The notes under the pieces are model-generated. The model ran no database searches. It was not told where the DNA came from and saw only the letters and a program-made list of their open reading frames with translations. A stretch of DNA of 64,000 nucleotides from M3007 sp043764095 (GTDB lineage: Bacteria; Bacteroidota; Bacteroidia; Chitinophagales; Saprospiraceae), in NCBI GenBank assembly GCA_043764095.1, contig JAYUKX010000141.1, positions 62,001 through 126,000 on the forward strand, given 5' to 3'. Positions within the stretch are counted from its first letter, which is position 1. Every line of letters begins with the position of its first letter. Of this stretch, positions 44,110 to 51,429 are shown in pieces. The position numbers and the translations under genes are program-made.

Positions 44110-45624
44110 ATGCATCAAATATCCACAGTACTTTCTGTCGTTGATTTAAACGTACAATACGGTCAACAATCGGTGGTAGATAGCGTGACATTTGATCTAA
44201 AAAAAGGTACAACACTGGGGATTGTAGGTGCATCTGGCTCGGGCAAAACGACGCTGGCGCTTGCAATCCCCGGTTTGCTTTCTAACCACGCAAAATTGAG
44301 CGGACAAGTCGTTTTTCAAGGGAAAAAATTAGATTATCGGCATAAAAATCAAATACAGCAATTGCGCGGTAAGTATATTGGGTTTATATTCCAAGAACCC
44401 ATGAGTAGCCTAAATCCAACGATGTCCTGTGGTAAGCAAATTACGGAAATACTGCAATTGCATTTGGGTTTGCCAAAAGAAACTGCAAAGAAAACCGCTT
44501 TAGATTGGCTTGTCAAAGTCCAAATAAGTGGGCCGGCGCGTATTTTTGATGCGTATCCACACGAATTATCAGGAGGATTGGCGCAACGTGTAATGATTGC
44601 CATCGCACTGTGTTGTCGCCCTACCCTACTCATCGCGGATGAACCCACAACTGCTTTGGATGTGACGGTGCAAAAATCTATTTTAGATTTACTAAAATCA
44701 TTGCAGTATGAACTGGATCTTACGATGCTATTTGTATCTCACGATATTGGCGTAATTCGGTATATGTCGAATGATATCGGCATTATGTTTCAAGGTAAAA
44801 TGGTGGAATTAGGCGCAACAGTTGATGTTATTCAGCACCCCAAACATGAGCATACAAAAGCATTGCTGCAAGCCTCTTCTCGTACAAATATTTTAATGCC
44901 CTCTAATCCGTTAGTGCTATTTGAGCATTCCTCTATTTCAGTATCTTATCCAGTGGGCAAAAACTTTTGGGGCAATCCAGAGGGGCAATTAATGGCCGTA
45001 AATGCAGTTCCTGTAACGATTTTTGAAGGTGAGTGCTTGGGTATTGTAGGTGAATCAGGATCGGGAAAAAGTTCGCTGGCGCGAGAAATTGGCCGTTTGA
45101 TGGGTTTTCATAAAGGAAAGGTAGCATTCATAGATCAGCACCCGCAAGCAGCACTAAATCCATTGAAGCGGGTGGAAGCCGTATTGCAGGAAGTAGTTGT
45201 TTTACACCAACCGAACTGTACCAAGCAAGAAGTACGCCAAGAGGTTGCTAGGTTATTGGCAGCCGTTCAACTGGATGAAACGCTACTAAATCGACTTCCG
45301 AAAGAACTATCTGGGGGGCAAAAGCAACGGGTTTGTATCGCACGTGCACTGGCGATACACCCCAAACTGCTCATTTGTGACGAAATACTCTCGGCCCTTG
45401 ATAAACTAGTGCAAGCAGCAATCATTGATCTCATTAAGCAATTGCAGCAGGAACTTGATCTGACTATTCTGTTTATCTCACACGATTTGCACGTTGTACG
45501 CGAAATTTGTGATCGGGTTATTGTGCTGCATAATGGCGTATTGGAGGAACAAAACACGACCAATTTACTTTTCGACCAACCGACAACATCTTATACACAA
45601 GCATTACTGAGTGCTCGACTTTGA
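44110..45624 (+). CDS. Double-ATPase ABC transporter protein (DppD-DppF/YejF-type)
   Basis: The 504-residue protein holds two complete ABC ATPase domains in tandem. The first has Walker A GASGSGKT (40-47), signature LSGGLAQRV and ADEPTTALDVTV. The second has Walker A GESGSGKS, signature LSGGQKQRV and Walker B LLICDEILSALD, where the usual Glu-Pro reads Glu-Ile. Such fusions energise oligopeptide, nickel or microcin-C-like importers at the inner membrane. No permease or binding-protein gene is nearby, so partners must be elsewhere. The stop codon abuts the MITE at 45627. Confidence 0.93.
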   Translation: MHQISTVLSVVDLNVQYGQQSVVDSVTFDLKKGTTLGIVGASGSGKTTLALAIPGLLSNHAKLSGQVVFQGKKLDYRHKNQIQQLRGKYIGFIFQEPMSSLNPTMSCGKQITEILQLHLGLPKETAKKTALDWLVKVQISGPARIFDAYPHELSGGLAQRVMIAIALCCRPTLLIADEPTTALDVTVQKSILDLLKSLQYELDLTMLFVSHDIGVIRYMSNDIGIMFQGKMVELGATVDVIQHPKHEHTKALLQASSRTNILMPSNPLVLFEHSSISVSYPVGKNFWGNPEGQLMAVNAVPVTIFEGECLGIVGESGSGKSSLAREIGRLMGFHKGKVAFIDQHPQAALNPLKRVEAVLQEVVVLHQPNCTKQEVRQEVARLLAAVQLDETLLNRLPKELSGGQKQRVCIARALAIHPKLLICDEILSALDKLVQAAIIDLIKQLQQELDLTILFISHDLHVVREICDRVIVLHNGVLEEQNTTNLLFDQPTTSYTQALLSARL

Positions 45625-45626
45625 TA

Positions 45627-45784
45627 AGTACTTGGACACAATTAATTACCATTTTGAACTTGGTCTTTTCCGCCTATGCTTCCCCATTTTTTCGTTAGAT
45701 AGTACCGCTATCCGCCTTAAAAATGGCTCGTCTAGACGAAAAATACCTGCGTTCATTTCTGCCAATTAATTATGTCCAAGTACT
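45627..45784. mobile_element. 158-bp MITE with ~24-bp terminal inverted repeats, TA flanks
   Basis: The ends are inverted copies of AGTACTTGGACAnAATTAATT (left 45627-45650, right 45762-45784, one or two mismatches), each flanked by TA (45625-45626 and 45785-45786). TA target duplication is the mark of IS630/Tc1-mariner-type transposition. No transposase is encoded. The interior holds smaller palindromes (GATAG-TACCG-CTATC near 45698-45712, and TCGTCTAGACGA at 45729-45740). It sits exactly between two convergent genes and could also act as a two-way terminator. Confidence 0.7.
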
Positions 45785-45793
45785 TAAAATAAA

Positions 45794-46981
45794 TTATTGC
45801 TTCTTCCCTACATCAATTTTCTTGACCATCGTAAAGAAATCTTGTACACAATTTCCACAAAGACCTGTTTGCCCATTAAATAGCACACAAATGCCAATTC
45901 CCTTCTTTCGGTCAAGTGCAATTTCGCTCCGGTAGCCATTTACGTAGCCGCTGTGGTAAATAATGGAGTCTGTCTCGTTTTCTAAAATTCGCCAGCCCAT
46001 AGCATAAGATGCTTCATCTCGCCCAAACCAATGTCCTAAAATGCGACGTTCATTTCCTGTTTTAACAACTGGGGAAAAAACGGTATCCAATACTGCATTG
46101 GTAACAATATCTGGTCTTTGTCCCAAAACGACCTTGAGCCACTGTGCCATATCACTGATATCGGCATTGATGCCGCCGGCCTCTGCCACATTGTAATAGG
46201 CAGGGGAAATAGGTTCACAGATCCAGTTATAGCCAGACCATTGGTGTGGGTAAGCCTTGTTCGGATTAGATTCGATGGAGGCGTAAGAACAGGAGGTGTT
46301 TGGCATTTGGGCCGGAATAAAGATTTTTTGGGTAATTAAGTCCTGAAAAGATTGGCCGCTAGCAGCCTCCAACATTCTACCAGATAAAGCAAATGCTGCG
46401 TTTTGGTAAGCATAAAATACGCCTTCTTTGCCACACACGGGCGATTGGGGGAAGTAATTCCGTACAATTGATCCTAAATCATAGCCATCTTCTACCAAAT
46501 TAGTATATGCATGGTATGGTAGCCCAGTCGTATGAGAAAGCAGGTGGCGCAATTCGATCCTTTTACCCTGTAGTCGGTCGCGTAAACTAAAATCAGGTAT
46601 CCATTTTACTACTTTATCCGTCCACTGTAATTTATTTTGATGGATCATCATTCCGGCTAGCACTCCAGTAAATCCTTTTGAGAGCGAACCTATCCTAAAA
46701 ACAGTTTTGGTATCAATGGAATCGGAAGTATTGTATTTCCTAAGCCCATAGCCTTTCAATAGTATTATTTGACTATCCTTGACGATAGCAACAGCCGCAC
46801 CAATGCCATTAAACTGCTGCATATTTTGACTAAAATATCGATCAAAAGTTTGGCTCAGGCGCAGACTATTAGAGTCCACTTGAATAGTGTATTTAGGTGC
46901 AATATTTGGCGGCGCTACTTGTGGGGATTGGCAATGTGTAAATAGCAGGTATAATGGAATACAATAAAAAAATGACCTCAT
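45794..46981 (-). CDS. Serine hydrolase, beta-lactamase class C/penicillin-binding-protein fold (lipoprotein)
   Basis: I start at 46981 because it opens a lipoprotein signal (MRSFFYCIPLYLLFTHC, Cys17) directly behind a TACCTTTG box; the frame extends 40 codons further without a plausible start. The 395-residue protein has the class C triad motifs S99-x-x-K102 (GSLSKGF), Y192-x-N194 (YAYQNAAF) and H343-S-G (YHSGYVNG). Such proteins are D-aminopeptidases, esterases or beta-lactamases; the substrate cannot be inferred. It ends with a GLCGNC segment. Periplasm-facing. Confidence 0.9.
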   Translation of the reverse strand: MRSFFYCIPLYLLFTHCQSPQVAPPNIAPKYTIQVDSNSLRLSQTFDRYFSQNMQQFNGIGAAVAIVKDSQIILLKGYGLRKYNTSDSIDTKTVFRIGSLSKGFTGVLAGMMIHQNKLQWTDKVVKWIPDFSLRDRLQGKRIELRHLLSHTTGLPYHAYTNLVEDGYDLGSIVRNYFPQSPVCGKEGVFYAYQNAAFALSGRMLEAASGQSFQDLITQKIFIPAQMPNTSCSYASIESNPNKAYPHQWSGYNWICEPISPAYYNVAEAGGINADISDMAQWLKVVLGQRPDIVTNAVLDTVFSPVVKTGNERRILGHWFGRDEASYAMGWRILENETDSIIYHSGYVNGYRSEIALDRKKGIGICVLFNGQTGLCGNCVQDFFTMVKKIDVGKKQ

Positions 46982-46985
46982 GCGA

Positions 46986-46993
46986 CAAAGGTA
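46986..46993 (-). promoter_or_regulatory. -7 box TACCTTTG, 4 nt before the serine hydrolase start
   Basis: The minus strand reads TACCTTTG, TCGC, ATG. It supports the ATG at 46981 as start and predicts a leaderless or near-leaderless mRNA. Confidence 0.55.
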
Positions 46994-47106
46994 AGAAGAA
47001 ATTGGGCAATAAAGTAGGAGGAGGGCGTTAGCCATCCGACTTCTCACGGTCGATTCCTTCCAGTGGCAAACTAACAAAGCAAACAACTCCTCCTTCCGCA
47101 TCCCGT

Positions 47107-48408
47107 CTAATATAGAACAATTGTATTCATCAATTCTTCAATTTCTTCCAGTTCAATTGGAATATTCGAGAACAGATCAATAGCACCTTCATCCGTTACT
47201 AATATATCGTTTTCTAAACGAACACCAATACCCTCTTCAGGGATATAAATGCCTGGTTCACAAGTAAATATCATACCAGCGCGAAATGGGTCATAGCGGT
47301 GACTAAGGTCGTGTACATCTAGCCCCAAGTGGTGGCTGGTGCCGTGCATAAAGTACTTTTTATAGGCGGGCCAATCGGGATTTTGATCTTCGATGTCTCT
47401 TTTACTGATAAGCCCCAAATCCAACAACTCGCTTTGCATGTAGAGGCCAACTTCTTTATTATACTCTTCCAATAAAGTGCCAGGCACTAACATATTTCGG
47501 GCTTCTTTCAAGGTGCGCAACACCGCATTATAAACGGAGCGTTGGCGATCTGTGAAGCGGCCATTTACGGGGATTGTTCTGGTGAGGTCGGCGGCATAAT
47601 TGGCATATTCACTACCAAAATCCATCAATAGTAGATCACCATCCTTACATTCTTTATCATTCTCAATATAATGCAAAACGCAGGCATTCTTACCCGAAGC
47701 GATAATGGGGTTATAAGCATGACCTGTAGCCCTATTTCGGAGAAATTCGTGGGTTATTTCGGCTTCTACTTCGTATTCCCAAACACCGGGCTGTACAAAT
47801 TTCAATACCCGATCAAATGCTTTTTGAGTAATATCAATGGAGTGCTGAATCGTTGCTATTTCCCAAGTATTCTTAATCGTTTGTAATTTTTTTAAGATGG
47901 GTTGGCTGCGATAAATCGTATGCCCAGGGTGGGCGGAACGGATCAATTTGGCATACCTTTGGTCACACGATTCCACTGCTGTAATGAATTTATCGTGTTC
48001 ATTAAAATTGAGGTAAATACCGGTGGATAAATTAATTAACTCCCGCATAACCACCTCGGCTTCATCTAAAAAATACACTTTTTGAATACCAGAAACTACC
48101 CGCGCTTCGTCCTTGGTATATTTATGACCTTCCCAAACAGCAATATGTTCATTTGTGCGTTTGATAAAAAGGACTTCCCCGTGTTTTTCTTTTGGGCAAC
48201 CAGGGAATAAAAACAACATAGATTCCTCTTGATCAATACCCGAAAGCCAAAAAAGCCCAGTGTTTTGGCGAAAGGGGAAACAGGTGTCGCCGGAACGCGG
48301 CATCATATCATTGGAATTAAAAATAGCAACTGTGCCAGGCAGTAATTCGCTCGTAAATCTGCGGCGGTTATGTTGAAATAATTCGACGTTAAGTGCTTTA
48401 TACTTCAT
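47107..48408 (-). CDS. pepP: Xaa-Pro aminopeptidase (aminopeptidase P)
   Basis: The 433-residue cytoplasmic peptidase has an N-terminal creatinase-like domain (RRRFTSELLPGTVAIF, DTCFPFRQNTGLFWLSGI) and a pita-bread catalytic domain with the five dinuclear-metal ligands in order: D263 and D274 (MDFGSEYANYAADLTRT), H359 (HGTSHHLGLDVHDL), E384 (TCEPGIYIPEEG) and E399 (VRLENDI). It removes N-terminal residues before proline. Length is typical. A TAATTTTG box (48419-48426) lies 10 nt upstream. Confidence 0.95.
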   Translation of the reverse strand: MKYKALNVELFQHNRRRFTSELLPGTVAIFNSNDMMPRSGDTCFPFRQNTGLFWLSGIDQEESMLFLFPGCPKEKHGEVLFIKRTNEHIAVWEGHKYTKDEARVVSGIQKVYFLDEAEVVMRELINLSTGIYLNFNEHDKFITAVESCDQRYAKLIRSAHPGHTIYRSQPILKKLQTIKNTWEIATIQHSIDITQKAFDRVLKFVQPGVWEYEVEAEITHEFLRNRATGHAYNPIIASGKNACVLHYIENDKECKDGDLLLMDFGSEYANYAADLTRTIPVNGRFTDRQRSVYNAVLRTLKEARNMLVPGTLLEEYNKEVGLYMQSELLDLGLISKRDIEDQNPDWPAYKKYFMHGTSHHLGLDVHDLSHRYDPFRAGMIFTCEPGIYIPEEGIGVRLENDILVTDEGAIDLFSNIPIELEEIEELMNTIVLY

Positions 48409-48418
48409 GCAATAAAAA

Positions 48419-48426
48419 CAAAATTA
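48419..48426 (-). promoter_or_regulatory. -7 box TAATTTTG of pepP
   Basis: Minus-strand TAATTTTG matches TAnnTTTG, 10 nt before the pepP ATG; no clear -33 partner. Confidence 0.35.
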
Positions 48427-48479
48427 ATAAATTAGGTAGTGGTATTAGGCTGAGTGATGGCGTGGTGGTGTCTTTATAA

Positions 48480-49160
48480 CTATTCGCTATCGTCGGGGTG
48501 TCCGGATGGATTCGTAAAATCTCTTTGGTCTGAATCTCCTTCCGCAGAAGCGTTCACGAGTGCCAAACTATTTTGGAGGTTAGATATTTCCACACGTGAG
48601 GTCTCTAATTGTAGTTTAAGCGCACTGCGTTCTTCTTCCAAAAGCGCAGATCTCGTTTCGAGGGATTGGATTTGATTGAGCATGCCAGAGAAATCTCGTT
48701 GTAGCCTTTTCCATCCTTGTACTTCTTCGTGTAAACGGGTAATTTCGGTACCAAACTGCTGATCGCGCAAACGCAAAAAGCGGATATTCTCCTCGAGCAG
48801 CATAATTTTTTCGGAGGAATGTGCGGCTTCTGCTTGCGCTTTTTCTAACTTTAAAGATTCTGCATCACGCACCGATTGGCGGGTGGCATTTTCTATTTCG
48901 AGCAATTGCAATTGCTGGCGAAGGTGCGCCGATTCCAAAGATAGGCGTTTCATCTCAGCCGTTTTTTGGTCATGCTGATTTTTTAGTTGACCATACAAAT
49001 GCGCAACCGAATTGCGTTCTTGTTCGCTCTGTTCATAAGCCTGCATTATGGCACGTTCGCGCCAATTAGCACGTAACGACCAACCTAAAATGATACCGAT
49101 GACAGTCGCAATCGTCCAAATAAGCCAGTATAAAACTGGGTCTTGAGTTAAGGCTTCCAT
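48480..49160 (-). CDS. Membrane-anchored coiled-coil protein
   Basis: The 226-residue protein has one N-terminal transmembrane helix (YWLIWTIATVIGIILGWSL, residues ~11-30), then a continuous heptad-rich coiled coil (residues ~40-205, many Glu/Gln/Leu/Arg) and an acidic disordered tail (GDSDQRDFTNPSGHPDDSE). I do not recognise a family; a scaffolding or cell-envelope structural role is plausible. A TACTTTTG box lies ~20 nt before the start on the minus strand. It is divergent from the BamA-like gene. Confidence 0.75.
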   Translation of the reverse strand: MEALTQDPVLYWLIWTIATVIGIILGWSLRANWRERAIMQAYEQSEQERNSVAHLYGQLKNQHDQKTAEMKRLSLESAHLRQQLQLLEIENATRQSVRDAESLKLEKAQAEAAHSSEKIMLLEENIRFLRLRDQQFGTEITRLHEEVQGWKRLQRDFSGMLNQIQSLETRSALLEEERSALKLQLETSRVEISNLQNSLALVNASAEGDSDQRDFTNPSGHPDDSE

Positions 49161-49319
49161 GCGTATTGGATTAATTTTGTGACAAAAGTAATAATGTATT
49201 TACAAAAAACGCGCCTTTTTTTATTAGATTCAATAAGTTAGGCGTTTATTTGTGCTTGCGAAGCCCATTCAAAGCAGGGTTTATGCATTATTAACTGGCG
49301 ATAAACACTACAAATTACA

Positions 49320-50765
49320 TTGATATATTCGCGATATTTGGTCAAAAAACACTTGTTTTTATTGATTTTACTCGTTTTTTTACAAAACCTGGTCTTCTCT
49401 CAATCCAACAAGGATACACTTCCATTTTTTTTTATAAAAATCGATTCCATCACGGTTGAAGGGAATAAAATAACACGTAAACCGCTCATTCTCCGCGAAT
49501 TGGAATTTCGAGTTGGAGATTCTATCCCTAGTCAAGAACTCCAAAAAACGCTTGACCGCAACCGCAACCGGATTGTCAATCTCGGCATATTTAATGACGT
49601 TGATGTGGAGACCAGTAATGGAAGTACACCAAATCATATTGTGGTGCATATTAAAGTGCGGGAGTCGTGGTATTGGTTCCCTTCTCCGGTTTTTGAATTG
49701 GTGGACAGGAACTTTAATGTTTGGTGGAAAGAATTCAATCGATCGCTCAAGCGCACCAACTACGGCGGCGATTATACCCAATACAATGTAACTGGCCATG
49801 CCGATGTCATCAACCTTACCGCTACTGCTGGATATAACCAGCGATTTAGTGCCCGATATAGGACACCAACTATCAATAAAAAGCAAACGATAGGTATTCA
49901 ATTCGCCGCTACGTATTCAAGGACAAGGGAAGTGGCAGTAAGTACCCTCGACAACAAATTAGTCTTCTTTTCTAATCCCAATTTTTATGCTATCCGGCGA
50001 TTTATTGGGGAAATTAGTGTGACTTGGAGGCCCGCACTTTTTTATACGCATAGTTTTTTGCTAGAGCACAGAAATACAACTATTGCCGATACCATCGCTA
50101 ACGAAATTAATCCCAATTTCTTTGGTGCGGCTGGGGTTACGGGGCAACGCCATAATAGTTTTGTGTATTCGTATTCGTATGATAACCGCGATATTAGGGC
50201 TTATCCGATGCGGGGGTGGAATATTCTTTTTGAAGCACGCCAAAACGGTTTGCTCCCTTCGGATGATTTACATTTGACTAGATTACGCCTTGAGGTAAGT
50301 AAGTTTTTTAACCTGAGTAAGAGGCTTAGTCTTGAAACCGCCGTAAGAGGCCGATACAGTTTACCGCGGTCTAAGCCTCCATATTTCAATAATAGTTCCT
50401 TGGGCTATGGCGGCGATTTGGTGCGCGGTTATGAGTATTTTGTAATGGATGGCCTTGATTTGGGTGTGCTAAAAACATCGGTGCGAACGCGTTTTTTTGA
50501 CAGGAATATACATTATCCTAAAATAGTAAAAAAATACTGTTCTCGATGCAAATCCATAGAAACGCAAGCATATATCAGTATTCAAAATGATATTGGATAT
50601 GCTAGAGATCCTTGGTATGGCGATAATAATACATTGACTAACAGATTTTTATATGCCTATGGCCTTGGATTGGATTTGGTTTTTTACAAGCGTACCGCGA
50701 TGCAAGTGGCTTGGATGAATACGATAACAAGGCAAAGTGGCATTTATGTCAGAACTAAATTGTAG
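49320..50765 (+). CDS. BamA/TamA-like outer membrane protein (single POTRA plus barrel)
   Basis: The 481-residue protein has a signal peptide (FLLILLVFLQNLVFSQ), one POTRA domain (residues ~35-120: IDSITVEGNKITRKPLILREL, LGIFNDVDVE, VVHIKVRESWYW) and a D15-type 16-strand barrel (SYDNRDIRAYPMRGWNILFEA, YGGDLVRGYEYFVMDG). Single-POTRA members are common in Bacteroidota; roles range from protein insertion to lipid transport. No ATG is in frame before the signal peptide, since an in-frame stop lies at 49302, so the start must be TTG at 49320 or TTG at 49338. Confidence 0.88.
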   Translation: MIYSRYLVKKHLFLLILLVFLQNLVFSQSNKDTLPFFFIKIDSITVEGNKITRKPLILRELEFRVGDSIPSQELQKTLDRNRNRIVNLGIFNDVDVETSNGSTPNHIVVHIKVRESWYWFPSPVFELVDRNFNVWWKEFNRSLKRTNYGGDYTQYNVTGHADVINLTATAGYNQRFSARYRTPTINKKQTIGIQFAATYSRTREVAVSTLDNKLVFFSNPNFYAIRRFIGEISVTWRPALFYTHSFLLEHRNTTIADTIANEINPNFFGAAGVTGQRHNSFVYSYSYDNRDIRAYPMRGWNILFEARQNGLLPSDDLHLTRLRLEVSKFFNLSKRLSLETAVRGRYSLPRSKPPYFNNSSLGYGGDLVRGYEYFVMDGLDLGVLKTSVRTRFFDRNIHYPKIVKKYCSRCKSIETQAYISIQNDIGYARDPWYGDNNTLTNRFLYAYGLGLDLVFYKRTAMQVAWMNTITRQSGIYVRTKL

Positions 50766-50785
50766 TTAATTGGTTAATTAAGTAT

Positions 50786-50793
50786 TACCTTTG
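50786..50793 (+). promoter_or_regulatory. -7 box TACCTTTG, 4 nt before the start at 50798
   Basis: TACCTTTG, TAGC, ATG. The spacing is the same as at 5388 and 46981, suggesting leaderless transcription of the Cys/Pro-rich gene and perhaps of the TonB receptor downstream. Confidence 0.55.
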
Positions 50794-50797
50794 TAGC

Positions 50798-51307
50798 ATG
50801 AAATTACATTTGCGATATCTAATCATCTGCTTATGGGCTTTTTCTTTATTGGTTTCGACCGTAGGAATTAGGCTTTACGCAGTATATTGCTATTGCTTAG
50901 ACCAAACTACCTATTCCTTATTTAATGATGAAAATCAATTAGTTGCATCGTTTTCAGATGATGTAGAATGCTGTTTAACTTTTGAAGAAACGTCATCAAA
51001 ATCCTGCTGTTCACCAACCCCTACCATTGCCTTACCCTCTAACTCAAAAATTAATTTTTCTGATCCAGGGTGTATGAAAACATCCTCAAAACAATTAGTC
51101 TTGAGCGTTGATTTGCATGATGTGTCGGTATTGGTGAAAAACATAAAAGTTAATCCTCCTGCTCCTCCAATACTGCTTCCTTCCATTCCAATTTATACCT
51201 TAGATATATCCTTACTTCCTATTCCAGACCATGTAGTTCCTCCTGAATTACCACCTGCTCGTAGTGGGCGTACTATTTGTTTGTTGCACGAGATTGCACG
51301 TTGTTAG
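50798..51307 (+). CDS. Cys/Pro-rich exported protein (HYC_CC_PP-like)
   Basis: The 169-residue protein has an N-terminal membrane or signal segment (LIICLWAFSLLVSTVGI), a Cys cluster (VYCYCLD, ECCLTF, KSCCSPT) and a Pro-rich second half (NPPAPPILLPSIP, VPPELPP). The layout fits the small HYC_CC_PP group that often precedes TonB-dependent receptors in Bacteroidota, though the exact HYC motif reads YCYC here. The Cys pairs suggest metal binding, possibly copper, which is inference. A weak hairpin with GGCAC/GTGCC arms and TTTTT (51333-51364) separates it from the receptor gene. Confidence 0.65.
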   Translation: MKLHLRYLIICLWAFSLLVSTVGIRLYAVYCYCLDQTTYSLFNDENQLVASFSDDVECCLTFEETSSKSCCSPTPTIALPSNSKINFSDPGCMKTSSKQLVLSVDLHDVSVLVKNIKVNPPAPPILLPSIPIYTLDISLLPIPDHVVPPELPPARSGRTICLLHEIARC

Positions 51308-51429
51308 GTTTTTATGAATTTGGCTTTAGCCTGGCACTTATAGACAAAATATTCGTGCCTTTTTCATATTTATTTTAGGTTTTGCCCATTATTATCGGCG
51401 AGCCTTTTGGCCTAATAAACATTAATAAA

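Noticed and set aside
45723..45935. 70-codon plus-strand frame across the MITE end
   Set aside because: It crosses the element boundary into the serine hydrolase gene and has no recognisable content.
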